From NCBI GenBank assembly GCA_937916365.1, contig CALFSY010000156.1, positions 1-6,670 on the forward strand: a stretch of 6,670 nucleotides of DNA. The letters are read 5' to 3'. Below, piece by piece: positions 1-6,187 of the stretch. The translations under genes were made by a program, and so were the position numbers. The notes below the pieces were generated by a model that saw only the letters and a list, made by a program, of their open reading frames with translations, did no database searches and was not told the origin of the DNA. Source of the DNA: an uncultured Jannaschia sp. (lineage in GTDB: Bacteria > Pseudomonadota > Alphaproteobacteria > Rhodobacterales > Rhodobacteraceae). Numbering within the stretch: position 1 is the stretch's first letter; every line of letters starts with the position of its first letter.

Positions 1-1
1 T

Positions 2-24
2 ACACTTGTCGTGAGGGCAAGTGT
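2..24. repeat. Inverted repeat overlapping the bchG operator
   Basis: Perfect seven-base arms, ACACTTG (2-8) and CAAGTGT (18-24), are separated by nine bases. The last three bases of the right arm are also the first half-site of the TGT-N12-ACA operator. It could be a second protein-binding site, a hairpin in a read-through transcript from an upstream gene, or chance. No T-tract follows the right arm, so it is not a classical terminator. Confidence 0.4.
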
Positions 25-39
25 CATCTTAATCTGACA
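22..39. promoter_or_regulatory. Putative PpsR/CrtJ operator upstream of bchG
   Basis: The sequence tgtcatcttaatctgaca is a TGT-N12-ACA palindrome with five-base arms (TGTCA/TGACA). This is the established recognition pattern of the PpsR/CrtJ repressor family, which controls bch, crt and puc genes in purple bacteria in response to oxygen and light. It ends three bases before the first ATG of bchG, so a bound repressor would cover the expected promoter or transcription start. PpsR sites often work in pairs. A second site is not visible in the 21 bases before it and could lie outside the window. The motif match is direct; the regulatory role is inferred from the motif and its position before a bacteriochlorophyll gene. 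Confidence 0.75.
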
Positions 40-42
40 TTT

Positions 43-963
43 ATGGATATGGCAACCAATCTTACCTCACGGCACGCCCGTCATTTGCCGCGCTTGCGTG
101 CTGTGATGGTTTTGTTAAAGCCGATAACATGGTTTCCGCCGATATGGGCCTATTTGTGTGGGGCTGTATCCGCGGGGGTGGCGCCTAACGGGCATTGGGG
201 CATTTTGGTATTGGGTGTTGTATTGGCGGGGCCGTTGGTGTGCGGGATGAGCCAGGCCGCCAACGATTGGTGCGACCGCCATGTCGATGCAATAAACGAA
301 CCCCAACGCCCCATTCCATCCGGCGCAATACCCGGCAAATGGGGGCTTTGGATTGCGGTCTGCATGTCGGTCTTTGCGGCGATTCTGGGTTTGGTCTTAG
401 GGCCTTGGGGGTTTGGCGCGACGATTTTGGCCATTGCCGCGGCCTGGGCCTATTCGGCGGAACCGATCCGGCTTAAACGTTCTGGTTGGTGGGGGCCTGG
501 TTTGGTTGGGTTGAGCTATGAAACTTTGCCCTGGCTGACCGGTGCTATCGTTCTGGGGGGGGGGATGCCCACCTGGCCGGTGGTTATTGTTGCGCTGCTT
601 TATGGACTTGGCGCGCACGGGATCATGACATTGAATGATTTCAAGGCGTTCAAGGGGGACCAGCGTATGGGCGTGCGATCGTTGCCCGTGATGTTGGGGC
701 CAGAACGTGCCGCACGCGTTGCCTGTGTTGTTATGACCGTTCCACAAGTTATTGTTATTCTTTTGCTTTTGGGCGTGTGGGATCGGCCCTGGCATGGTGT
801 TGTGATTGGCGCGTCGTTGATGGGGCAACTGTGGGCCATGCGTGTTTTACTGCGCGATCCAAAGGGCAAGGCGCCTTGGTATAACGGTGTTGGCGTCATG
901 CTGTATGTTTTGGGCATGATGGTCGCTGCATTTGCCATCCGCACAGTTGGGACGGGGGGATGA
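43..963 (+). CDS. bchG: Bacteriochlorophyll a synthase (geranylgeranyl transferase)
   Basis: Integral membrane prenyltransferase of the UbiA superfamily that esterifies bacteriochlorophyllide a with geranylgeranyl diphosphate, the final assembly step before tail reduction. The 306-residue length is typical of BchG. Residues 26-35 (KPITWFPPIW) are the conserved BchG/ChlG entry motif. The first Asp-rich motif is NDWCDRHVDAINEPQRPIPSG in residues 74-94, with D75, D78 and D82 as expected Mg-diphosphate ligands. The YSAEPIRLKRSG stretch is at 137-148, and the second Asp motif NDFKAFKGD at 198-206. Several hydrophobic segments alternate with these loops. The start at 43 gives the usual short polar N-terminus before the KPITW motif, but no Shine-Dalgarno sequence precedes it; ATG at 49 or 106 are alternatives. 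Its TGA overlaps an ATG (ATGA at 960-963). The operator at 22-39 suggests PpsR control. Identity is certain at family level and BchG is favoured over ChlG by the neighbouring genes. Confidence 0.95.
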   Translation: MDMATNLTSRHARHLPRLRAVMVLLKPITWFPPIWAYLCGAVSAGVAPNGHWGILVLGVVLAGPLVCGMSQAANDWCDRHVDAINEPQRPIPSGAIPGKWGLWIAVCMSVFAAILGLVLGPWGFGATILAIAAAWAYSAEPIRLKRSGWWGPGLVGLSYETLPWLTGAIVLGGGMPTWPVVIVALLYGLGAHGIMTLNDFKAFKGDQRMGVRSLPVMLGPERAARVACVVMTVPQVIVILLLLGVWDRPWHGVVIGASLMGQLWAMRVLLRDPKGKAPWYNGVGVMLYVLGMMVAAFAIRTVGTGG

Positions 964-1052
964 GGCGCGCCGCGTCAATAGCATGGAATGGGGCCGTATA
1001 TTGGCCGCCAAACACCACGCCAATGAATGATGAAAGACGGGGATACGAATGA
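960..1052 (+). CDS. Possible 30-residue ORF bridging bchG and bchP
   Basis: An open frame of 30 codons starts at an ATG overlapping the bchG stop (ATGA, 960-963) and ends at a TGA overlapping the bchP start (ATGA, 1049-1052). A G-rich run (gacgggggg) lies directly before its ATG. The peptide begins MRRAASIAWNGAVYWPP and ends MNDERRGYE. It is basic at the start, with aromatic residues in the middle, has no clear membrane helix, and I recognise no family. It may be a real translationally coupled small protein, a coupling device that carries ribosomes from bchG to bchP, or a chance open frame, since a frame this short is often open by chance. An inner ATG at 1023 gives a nine-codon version with the same end. 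Confidence 0.25.
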   Translation: MRRAASIAWNGAVYWPPNTTPMNDERRGYE

Positions 1053-2242
1053 TCTATGATGCCGTTGTTGTGGGCGGGGGGCCGTCAGGGGCCACCGCTG
1101 CCGAAGATTTGGCGCGATCAGGCCATCGGGTGGCCATGATTGACCGTGCAGGGCGTATCAAACCCTGTGGTGGGGCAATTCCCCCGCGATTGATTCGTGA
1201 TTTTCACATCGCCGAAACGCAACTTCTTGCCAAAATTACAACGGCACGCATGATTTCCCCATCGGGGCGACGTGTCGATATTCCTATCGAAAACGGATTT
1301 GTTGGTATGGTCGACCGCGCGGATTTTGACGAATATCTGCGCACCCGCGCGGTCAGCGCCGGAGCAACCCGCATTACCGGCACCTACATTGCAATTACAC
1401 GCGACCATGGGCAAACCCATGTGCATTATCGCAATCAGGCTTGCGGCACCACGCAACGCATAACCACACGTGTGGTCATAGGGGCCGATGGGGCACGATC
1501 AACAGTTGCCCGTGATGAGGTTCAGGGCGGTGACCGCATCCCTTATGTTATGGCGTATCATGAGATCATCGAAAGCCCCGCCCGCGATTCCGGCCATAGC
1601 GGTGATTATCATCCAGATCGGTGTGATGTGATTTACGATGGGGCGATTTCCCCCGATTTCTATGGTTGGGTGTTTCCCCATGGCGCATCGGCCAGTGTTG
1701 GTATGGGATCCATGGTCAAAGGTGTTGATTTGAAACACGCCACGGCGAAATTGCGCGCCGCCGCTGGGTTGGCACAGTGCCGAACATTGCGCAAAGAAGG
1801 CGCGCCCATACCGCTTAAGCCGCTTGACCGGTGGGACAATGGCCGTGATGTCGTGTTGGCGGGGGATGCGGCGGGTGTTGTTGCACCCGCCTCCGGCGAA
1901 GGCATTTATTACGCAATGGCCGGCGGTAGGGTTGCAGCAATGGCGGCAGCGGCAACCTTGCAATCGGGGCGCACCCGCGATTTGAGTTTGGCGCGCAAAC
2001 TGTTCATGCGCGACCATAAAAACGTTTTCAAAATTCTTCAGGCAATGCAAAATGCTTATTATAAATCCGATGATCGCCGCGAACGTTTCGTTAGTCTGTG
2101 CCACGATATTGATGTGCAACAGTTGACGTTTGAAGCGTATATGAACAAAGCCTTGGTCAAAGCACGGCCCATGGCGCATCTGAAGATTGGCCTAAAAAAT
2201 ATGGCGCATTTGACGGGATTGGTGGCCCCCACCTACGCATGA
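1049..2242 (+). CDS. bchP: Geranylgeranyl reductase (bacteriochlorophyll tail)
   Basis: Flavin-dependent oxidoreductase that reduces three double bonds of the geranylgeranyl tail to phytyl on bacteriochlorophyll, or on the free diphosphate. Its 397 residues are normal for BchP/ChlP. The N-terminal Rossmann dinucleotide motif GGGPSG is at residues 9-14. The family signature KPCGGAIPP is at 38-46. The flavin DG motif GADGARS is at 145-151. The second FAD motif VVLAGDAAGVVAPASGEG is at 268-285. The start is supported by an AG/GG-rich ribosome binding region (aaagacgggg, 1033-1042) and by the glycine motif lying directly behind the N-terminus. Its stop overlaps the idi start in ATGA (2239-2242), so the two are probably translationally coupled. 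In Rhodobacter a PucC-like transporter gene lies between bchG and bchP; it is absent here. The paralogous archaeal-type reductases are ruled out by the signature and the neighbours. Confidence 0.95.
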   Translation: MIYDAVVVGGGPSGATAAEDLARSGHRVAMIDRAGRIKPCGGAIPPRLIRDFHIAETQLLAKITTARMISPSGRRVDIPIENGFVGMVDRADFDEYLRTRAVSAGATRITGTYIAITRDHGQTHVHYRNQACGTTQRITTRVVIGADGARSTVARDEVQGGDRIPYVMAYHEIIESPARDSGHSGDYHPDRCDVIYDGAISPDFYGWVFPHGASASVGMGSMVKGVDLKHATAKLRAAAGLAQCRTLRKEGAPIPLKPLDRWDNGRDVVLAGDAAGVVAPASGEGIYYAMAGGRVAAMAAAATLQSGRTRDLSLARKLFMRDHKNVFKILQAMQNAYYKSDDRRERFVSLCHDIDVQQLTFEAYMNKALVKARPMAHLKIGLKNMAHLTGLVAPTYA

Positions 2243-2769
2243 CCATCCATATCCCGGCCTGGGTGAACGGTACTTTGGCGCCTGTGGGAAAAATGGAAGC
2301 CCACGAAAAAGGCCTGCGTCACAAGGCGGTTTCCATTTTTTTGCTGCGGGATGATTGTGTTTTGTTGCAGCGGCGGGCGCTTTCAAAATATCACACACCG
2401 GGCCTATGGGCGAACACATGTTGCACCCATCCCCACTGGGGCGAAAATGCACTAGAATGCGCCCACCGCAGATTGCGCGAAGAGTTGGGGATCACCCATG
2501 CCTCGCTTGAATATCGTGATACCGTCGAATACCGCGCCGATGTGGGCAAAGGCCTTATCGAACATGAGGTCGTGGATATATTCGTGGGGGAATTGCCCGA
2601 ACCACAGGCCCCGCGCCCCAATCCGGCGGAGGTTATGGATACAGTTTGGCACCCCATGGCCACGCTTGCGCACGATGTCCTGACCAGGCCTGAAATATTC
2701 ACACCCTGGTTGCGTATCTACCTGCGCGATCATGCGGAAAAAATTTTTGGGTTAACCTTGGATGGTTAG
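2239..2769 (+). CDS. idi: Isopentenyl-diphosphate delta-isomerase, type I
   Basis: Nudix-fold enzyme that interconverts isopentenyl and dimethylallyl diphosphate, supplying precursor for geranylgeranyl diphosphate used by BchG and by carotenoid synthesis. At 176 residues it is a compact type I isomerase. By alignment from memory with the E. coli enzyme, catalytic Cys67 corresponds to C62 in NTCCTHPHWGE (59-69), and metal ligands correspond to H22, H28, H64, E108 and E110 (LIEHEVVDIF, 106-115). A Nudix-like helix, CAHRRLREELGI, spans 74-85. No Shine-Dalgarno sequence precedes the ATG, which overlaps the bchP stop, consistent with translation by coupling. An idi gene following bchP also occurs in the Rhodobacter photosynthesis gene cluster, so its place here fits a dedicated photosynthetic isoprenoid supply. 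No convincing terminator follows. Confidence 0.95.
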   Translation: MTIHIPAWVNGTLAPVGKMEAHEKGLRHKAVSIFLLRDDCVLLQRRALSKYHTPGLWANTCCTHPHWGENALECAHRRLREELGITHASLEYRDTVEYRADVGKGLIEHEVVDIFVGELPEPQAPRPNPAEVMDTVWHPMATLAHDVLTRPEIFTPWLRIYLRDHAEKIFGLTLDG

Positions 2770-2950
2770 CTTTGTGGTGCTTTTGATTCGTTTCTGCCCG
2801 CTATTTGGGCAAAAAGATTAAAAAATAATCATAATATGTGGATTCCGACGGTGGAGTTTTGCATTCGGCGCAACATTTATGGACGATTGCACATGCAAAT
2901 GATGTCAAATATCGCACACGAAACATGTGGATGGCAAAAATAAGGCTATC
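2770..2950. other. AT-rich intergenic region before glnB, with small dyads
   Basis: This 181-base gap separates the photosynthesis genes from glnB and must hold the glnB promoter unless idi reads through. It contains TGCCC-N7-GGGCA (2795-2811), also readable as GCC-N9-GGC, an AT-rich stretch (2811-2838), TTGC-N7-GCAA (2859-2873), and TTGCA-CA-TGCAA (2887-2898). I see no sigma-54 promoter matching TGGCAC-N5-TTGC and no clear sigma-70 pair. The first dyad could act as a weak hairpin after idi or as an NtrC-type site; neither can be decided from sequence alone. Confidence 0.4.
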
Positions 2951-3289
2951 ATGAAAAAAATCGAAGCAATCATAAAACCCTTCAAGCTCGACGAAGTGAA
3001 GGAAGCCTTGCAAGATATTGGTATTCAGGGTCTTAGCGTGATCGAGGTAAAGGGATTTGGCCGCCAAAAGGGCCATACCGAATTGTATCGCGGGGCCGAA
3101 TATGTGGTTGATTTCTTACCAAAAGTCAAAATCGAACTTGTGGTAAGCGACGACCAGACCGAAGCTGCGATTGATGCGATTATTCAATCGGCAAAGACTG
3201 ATAAAATCGGGGACGGAAAAATTTTCGTTTCAGACGTTGCGCAGGCGATCCGCATTCGCACCGGCGATACCGGTGAAAACGCACTGTGA
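2951..3289 (+). CDS. glnB: Nitrogen regulatory protein PII
   Basis: Cytosolic trimeric signal protein that binds ATP, ADP and 2-oxoglutarate and reports nitrogen status to the GlnE adenylyltransferase acting on glutamine synthetase and to the NtrB kinase. From the ATG at 2951 it is exactly 112 residues, the canonical PII length, beginning MKKIEAIIKPFKLDEVKEAL. The uridylylation tyrosine is Y51 in the T-loop (YRGAEYVVDFLPK, 46-58). D54 favours GlnB over GlnK, which often carries Asn there. The C-terminal signature GDGKIFVSDVAQAIRIRTG follows. An in-frame GTG at 2927 would add eight residues, but the ATG is preferred because AAGG (2942-2945) lies five bases before it and the family begins there. 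The glnA gene follows after 103 bases, the usual glnBA arrangement. Confidence 0.96.
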   Translation: MKKIEAIIKPFKLDEVKEALQDIGIQGLSVIEVKGFGRQKGHTELYRGAEYVVDFLPKVKIELVVSDDQTEAAIDAIIQSAKTDKIGDGKIFVSDVAQAIRIRTGDTGENAL

Positions 3290-3378
3290 ATATTAACGCA
3301 TTCCAACGCCGCAGGTTGCAACACCAAGCCAATCCAGGGGCATCGCGCCCATTTCCACACCACACAGGCCAAACTTTA

Positions 3379-3386
3379 GGGGAAGG
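3379..3386 (+). promoter_or_regulatory. Strong ribosome binding site of glnA
   Basis: The run ggggaagg ends six bases before the glnA ATG, a strong purine-rich Shine-Dalgarno sequence that fixes the start codon at 3393. It is the clearest ribosome binding site in the window and fits high expression of glutamine synthetase. Confidence 0.8.
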
Positions 3387-3392
3387 TCAACC

Positions 3393-4799
3393 ATGAGCAA
3401 AGACACCATATTGAAATTGATCCAAGACGAAGATGCGGCCTATGTCGATATCCGATTCACCGATCCACGCGGCAAATTACAACATGTGACCGTGATGGCC
3501 GATCAGGTGGACGAAGATTTTTTGGAAGAAGGGTTCATGTTTGATGGATCTTCGATCGCGGGGTGGAAAGGGATCGAAGCTTCTGACATGAAGCTGATGC
3601 CCGACACCGACAGTGCCTATGTTGATCCATTTTATGCCGAAAAAACAATCTGTGTGCATTGTTCGGTTTTAGAACCTGATACGGGGGAGCTGTATGAACG
3701 CGACCCGCGCGGCACCGCGCAAAAGGCCGAGGCCTACCTGCGGTCCACCGGCATCGGCGACACAGCATATTTCGGGCCCGAGGCCGAATTTTTCCTGTTT
3801 GATGATGTGCGGTTTTCTGTCGAAATGAACAAAGTATCGTATGAGGTCGATGCCCAAGACGCGGCGTGGAATTCCGATACCGAATATGAGATGGGCAACA
3901 TGGGCCATCGCCCGGGCGTTAAGGGTGGCTATTTCCCCGTAAACCCCGTGGATGCAGGGATGGACCTGCGATCAGAGATGTTGTCAACGATGAAACGCAT
4001 CGGCATGAGTGTGGATAAACACCACCACGAGGTCGCGTCGTGCCAGCATGAGCTTGGCCTGATCTTTTCATCGCTGACGAAACAGGGCGATGAACTGCAA
4101 AAATACAAATACGTGATCCACAACGTGGCGCACGCCTACGGTAAATCGGCCACGTTTATGCCCAAACCCATCGCGGGCGATAACGGCACCGGTATGCACG
4201 TCAACCAATCCATTTGGAAAGACGGCAAGCCGTTGTTTGCCGGCGACAAATACGCCGATCTGTCGGACGAGGCATTGTATTACATCGGTGGTATTTTGAA
4301 ACATGCCAAGGCGCTAAATGCGTTTACCAACCCGTCGACCAACAGTTACAAACGTCTGATCCCGGGGTTTGAAGCGCCGGTGCTGCGGGCGTATTCGGCA
4401 CGTAACCGGTCGGCCTCGGTCCGGATTCCGTGGACAGAAAGCCCAAAAGCAAAGCGGGTTGAGGTGCGGTTCCCCGATCCATCATCGAATCCATACCTGG
4501 CGTTTGCCGCGCTGCTTATGGCCGGGATTGACGGGATCGAAAATAAAATCCATCCGGGTGAACCAGCGGACAAAGACTTGTATGATTTGCCCCCCGAAGA
4601 ATTGGCCAGCATCCCCACCGTCTGCGCATCCCTGCGTGAGGCCTTGGATAGCCTAGAGGCCGATCATGATTTCTTGCTCAAAGGCAACGTGTTCACCCGC
4701 GATCAGCTTAGCGGTTACATGGATTTGAAATGGGAAGAGGTGTATGCCTTTGAACACACCCCGCATCCCATGGAATACAAGATGTATTATAGCTGCTGA
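3393..4799 (+). CDS. glnA: Glutamine synthetase type I
   Basis: Dodecameric cytosolic enzyme that makes glutamine from glutamate, ammonium and ATP. The 468-residue length is that of the bacterial GSI-beta class. Visible signatures are MFDGSSIAGW (49-58, D51 of the latch loop), GPEAEFFLFD (128-137, metal ligands E130 and E132), HHHEVASCQHELG (210-222), GDNGTGMHV with H269, NPSTNSYKRLIPGFEAPV (313-330, E327 flap), and the R-rich ARNRSASVRIP. The adenylylation tyrosine Y397 is present in DLYDLPPEE (395-403), so the enzyme should be switched by GlnE in response to the PII protein encoded upstream. It follows glnB by 103 bases without a visible terminator, so the two are probably cotranscribed, perhaps with an additional glnA promoter. 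It ends 21 bases before a strong terminator. Confidence 0.98.
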   Translation: MSKDTILKLIQDEDAAYVDIRFTDPRGKLQHVTVMADQVDEDFLEEGFMFDGSSIAGWKGIEASDMKLMPDTDSAYVDPFYAEKTICVHCSVLEPDTGELYERDPRGTAQKAEAYLRSTGIGDTAYFGPEAEFFLFDDVRFSVEMNKVSYEVDAQDAAWNSDTEYEMGNMGHRPGVKGGYFPVNPVDAGMDLRSEMLSTMKRIGMSVDKHHHEVASCQHELGLIFSSLTKQGDELQKYKYVIHNVAHAYGKSATFMPKPIAGDNGTGMHVNQSIWKDGKPLFAGDKYADLSDEALYYIGGILKHAKALNAFTNPSTNSYKRLIPGFEAPVLRAYSARNRSASVRIPWTESPKAKRVEVRFPDPSSNPYLAFAALLMAGIDGIENKIHPGEPADKDLYDLPPEELASIPTVCASLREALDSLEADHDFLLKGNVFTRDQLSGYMDLKWEEVYAFEHTPHPMEYKMYYSC

Positions 4800-4820
4800 A
4801 GCAGCCCGATGTTGAAAATC

Positions 4821-4850
4821 AAAGGCGCCTTAAGGGCGCCTTTTTGTTTT
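4821..4850 (+). terminator. Intrinsic terminator of glnBA
   Basis: A stem of nine base pairs, AAAGGCGCC (4821-4829) with GGCGCCTTT (4835-4843), closes a five-base loop and runs into TTTTTGTTTT. This is a classical rho-independent terminator just after the glnA stop. The opposite strand reads the same stem followed by a moderately T-rich stretch, so it may also stop the converging aminotransferase transcript. Confidence 0.92.
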
Positions 4851-4888
4851 GGATTCGCAGGATACAAATCATGCGGATGGTTTGGCGG

Positions 4889-6088
4889 TTAACCCGCGGC
4901 GATCACATTGGCCGCGGCCTCAACGCCCCTAGGGTCGTGGGGAATGTTCAATGCGTTTAGGCCCGCTTGCAGGCTGGCCAATACCCCCAACACCATGTGC
5001 GTGTTGACGTGCCCCATGTGCCCAATGCGCAGAAAATCGGCCATATCGTTGCCCGTATCCTCAATCCCGCCCAATGGCACGCCCAGCGTTACGCCGGCCT
5101 GCAATGTCATCCAATCGCGCATACGTTTGCCATTACCGTTGCCGAAATTCACCGTGGTTACGGCATGGCTACGCTTTGTGCGGGCGGTGATGTTCGGGCG
5201 GATTGGCCCCGTGTTGCCCCACACCTCTATCGCCGCCCAAATGGCTTGGGCCAAGACTTTATGGCGTTGTAAAACGGGGTTGAGCCCTTCTTCTTTCAAA
5301 ATCATATCAAGCGCGACGCGCAGCCCATAAAGGTGGTGTGTGGGGGCCGTGCCATCAAAATAACGGTAAAATTCGTCGGGCGCGGCGCGGGGGCGCCAAT
5401 CCCAATACGGGGTGATCAGGTTGGCCCCGCCGCGCGCGGCATCCGCCTTATCGTTGAAAAACACAAACGCCATGCCGGGCGGGGTCATCAGGCCCTTTTG
5501 GCTCCCGCTGACCATGACATCGACGCCCCATGCGTCCATATGAAACTCATCACAGGCCAGGCACGCGATGTTGTCAGACATCAACAACGCCGGATGGCCC
5601 ACGGCATCAAGTGTGCCGCGTAACGCCTGAATATCATTTTTTACACTTGTGGATGTGTCCACCTGCACGGCAAGAACGGCCTTGATCATATGCGCGGTGT
5701 CGTTTGCCAACGTGTGGGCCACGCGCGCCATGTCGATGTCGGACCGGGGGCCGAAATCAAGGACATCGGTATCAATCCCCATGGCCTGGGCCATTTTGCC
5801 CCACATCAGACCAAACCGCCCTGTGGCCAGGATCAAGATTTTGTCACCCCGGCACAGCGTGTTGGTGAGCGCCGCCTCCCACGCGCCATGGCCATTGGCG
5901 ATATACATTGCGACGTGGTGGCGGGTGCCTGCGATGGTTTTTAGATCGGGCACGAGTCCTGCCACCATGTCTACCAATTCGCCCTCGTATATATTGGGCG
6001 CGGGGCGGTGCATGGCCTGTAACACGCGATCGGGCATGACCGATTGTCCGGGAATCGCAAGGTAGTGGCGACCATGGGCAAGCGTCAT
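4889..6088 (-). CDS. Class V PLP-dependent aminotransferase, serine/alanine-glyoxylate type
   Basis: Probable cytosolic aminotransferase of fold type I. The 399-residue protein starts at an ATG preceded by AAAGGA on the minus strand (near 6098-6103) and begins MTLAHGRHYLAIPGQS. A longer frame to 6184 would add 32 unrelated-looking residues and lacks family support. Features are an N-terminal substrate-binding stretch (PGQSVMPDRVLQAM), GNGHGAWEAALTN-like cofactor phosphate region near 64-76 (here ANGHGAWEAALTN), Asp172 in SDNIACLA as the likely pyridine-nitrogen partner, the Schiff-base lysine K198 in SGSQKGLMTPPG, and R354 in RIGHMGH as the likely carboxylate-binding arginine. The family covers serine-glyoxylate, alanine-glyoxylate and related enzymes such as purine-linked ureidoglycine aminotransferases; the exact substrate cannot be assigned. 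It converges on glnA and lies 99 bases downstream of prs. Confidence 0.85.
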   Translation of the reverse strand: MTLAHGRHYLAIPGQSVMPDRVLQAMHRPAPNIYEGELVDMVAGLVPDLKTIAGTRHHVAMYIANGHGAWEAALTNTLCRGDKILILATGRFGLMWGKMAQAMGIDTDVLDFGPRSDIDMARVAHTLANDTAHMIKAVLAVQVDTSTSVKNDIQALRGTLDAVGHPALLMSDNIACLACDEFHMDAWGVDVMVSGSQKGLMTPPGMAFVFFNDKADAARGGANLITPYWDWRPRAAPDEFYRYFDGTAPTHHLYGLRVALDMILKEEGLNPVLQRHKVLAQAIWAAIEVWGNTGPIRPNITARTKRSHAVTTVNFGNGNGKRMRDWMTLQAGVTLGVPLGGIEDTGNDMADFLRIGHMGHVNTHMVLGVLASLQAGLNALNIPHDPRGVEAAANVIAAG

Positions 6089-6187
6089 AAACGGATCCTT
6101 TCGATGAACAGTGCACGCATAACATGGCGCAGGGGCCGGGGGCATCCGTGTGGGATTTCGCAAATCGCCCCTGCACCCCATCAAGGG
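6089..6187 (-). other. Structured spacer between prs and the aminotransferase gene
   Basis: The 99-base gap holds an eight-base inverted repeat, GCAGGGGC (6129-6136) and GCCCCTGC (6167-6174). Beside the right arm is a smaller hairpin, GATTT-CGC-AAATC (6154-6166), abutting it exactly. Together they could fold into a branched RNA structure on either strand. No T-tract follows on the minus strand, so it is not a standard prs terminator. A processing site, an attenuating leader for the aminotransferase, or chance are all possible. Confidence 0.35.

Noticed and set aside
397..828. Minus-strand open frame of 143 codons opposite bchG
   Set aside because: The translation is a low-quality Asn/Pro/Arg/His-rich string with no hydrophobic core, as expected of an antisense shadow of a membrane protein gene.
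1499..2179. Minus-strand open frame of 226 codons opposite bchP
   Set aside because: It lies wholly within bchP, whose family motifs are intact. The opposite-strand frame is rich in unlikely residue runs, has no recognisable domain and is explained by the codon bias of the real gene.
2795..2811. Intrinsic terminator after idi
   Set aside because: The stem has only five base pairs and is followed by A-rich DNA, not T-rich, on the plus strand.
2927..2950. GTG start giving glnB eight extra residues
   Set aside because: PII proteins begin at the MKKIEAIIKPF position, and the ATG at 2951 has a well-placed AAGG before it.
6089..6184. N-terminal extension of the aminotransferase from an ATG at 6184
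   Set aside because: The 32 added residues are Pro/Cys/Arg-rich, overlap the structured spacer and have no family counterpart. The ATG at 6088 has its own AAAGGA ribosome binding site.
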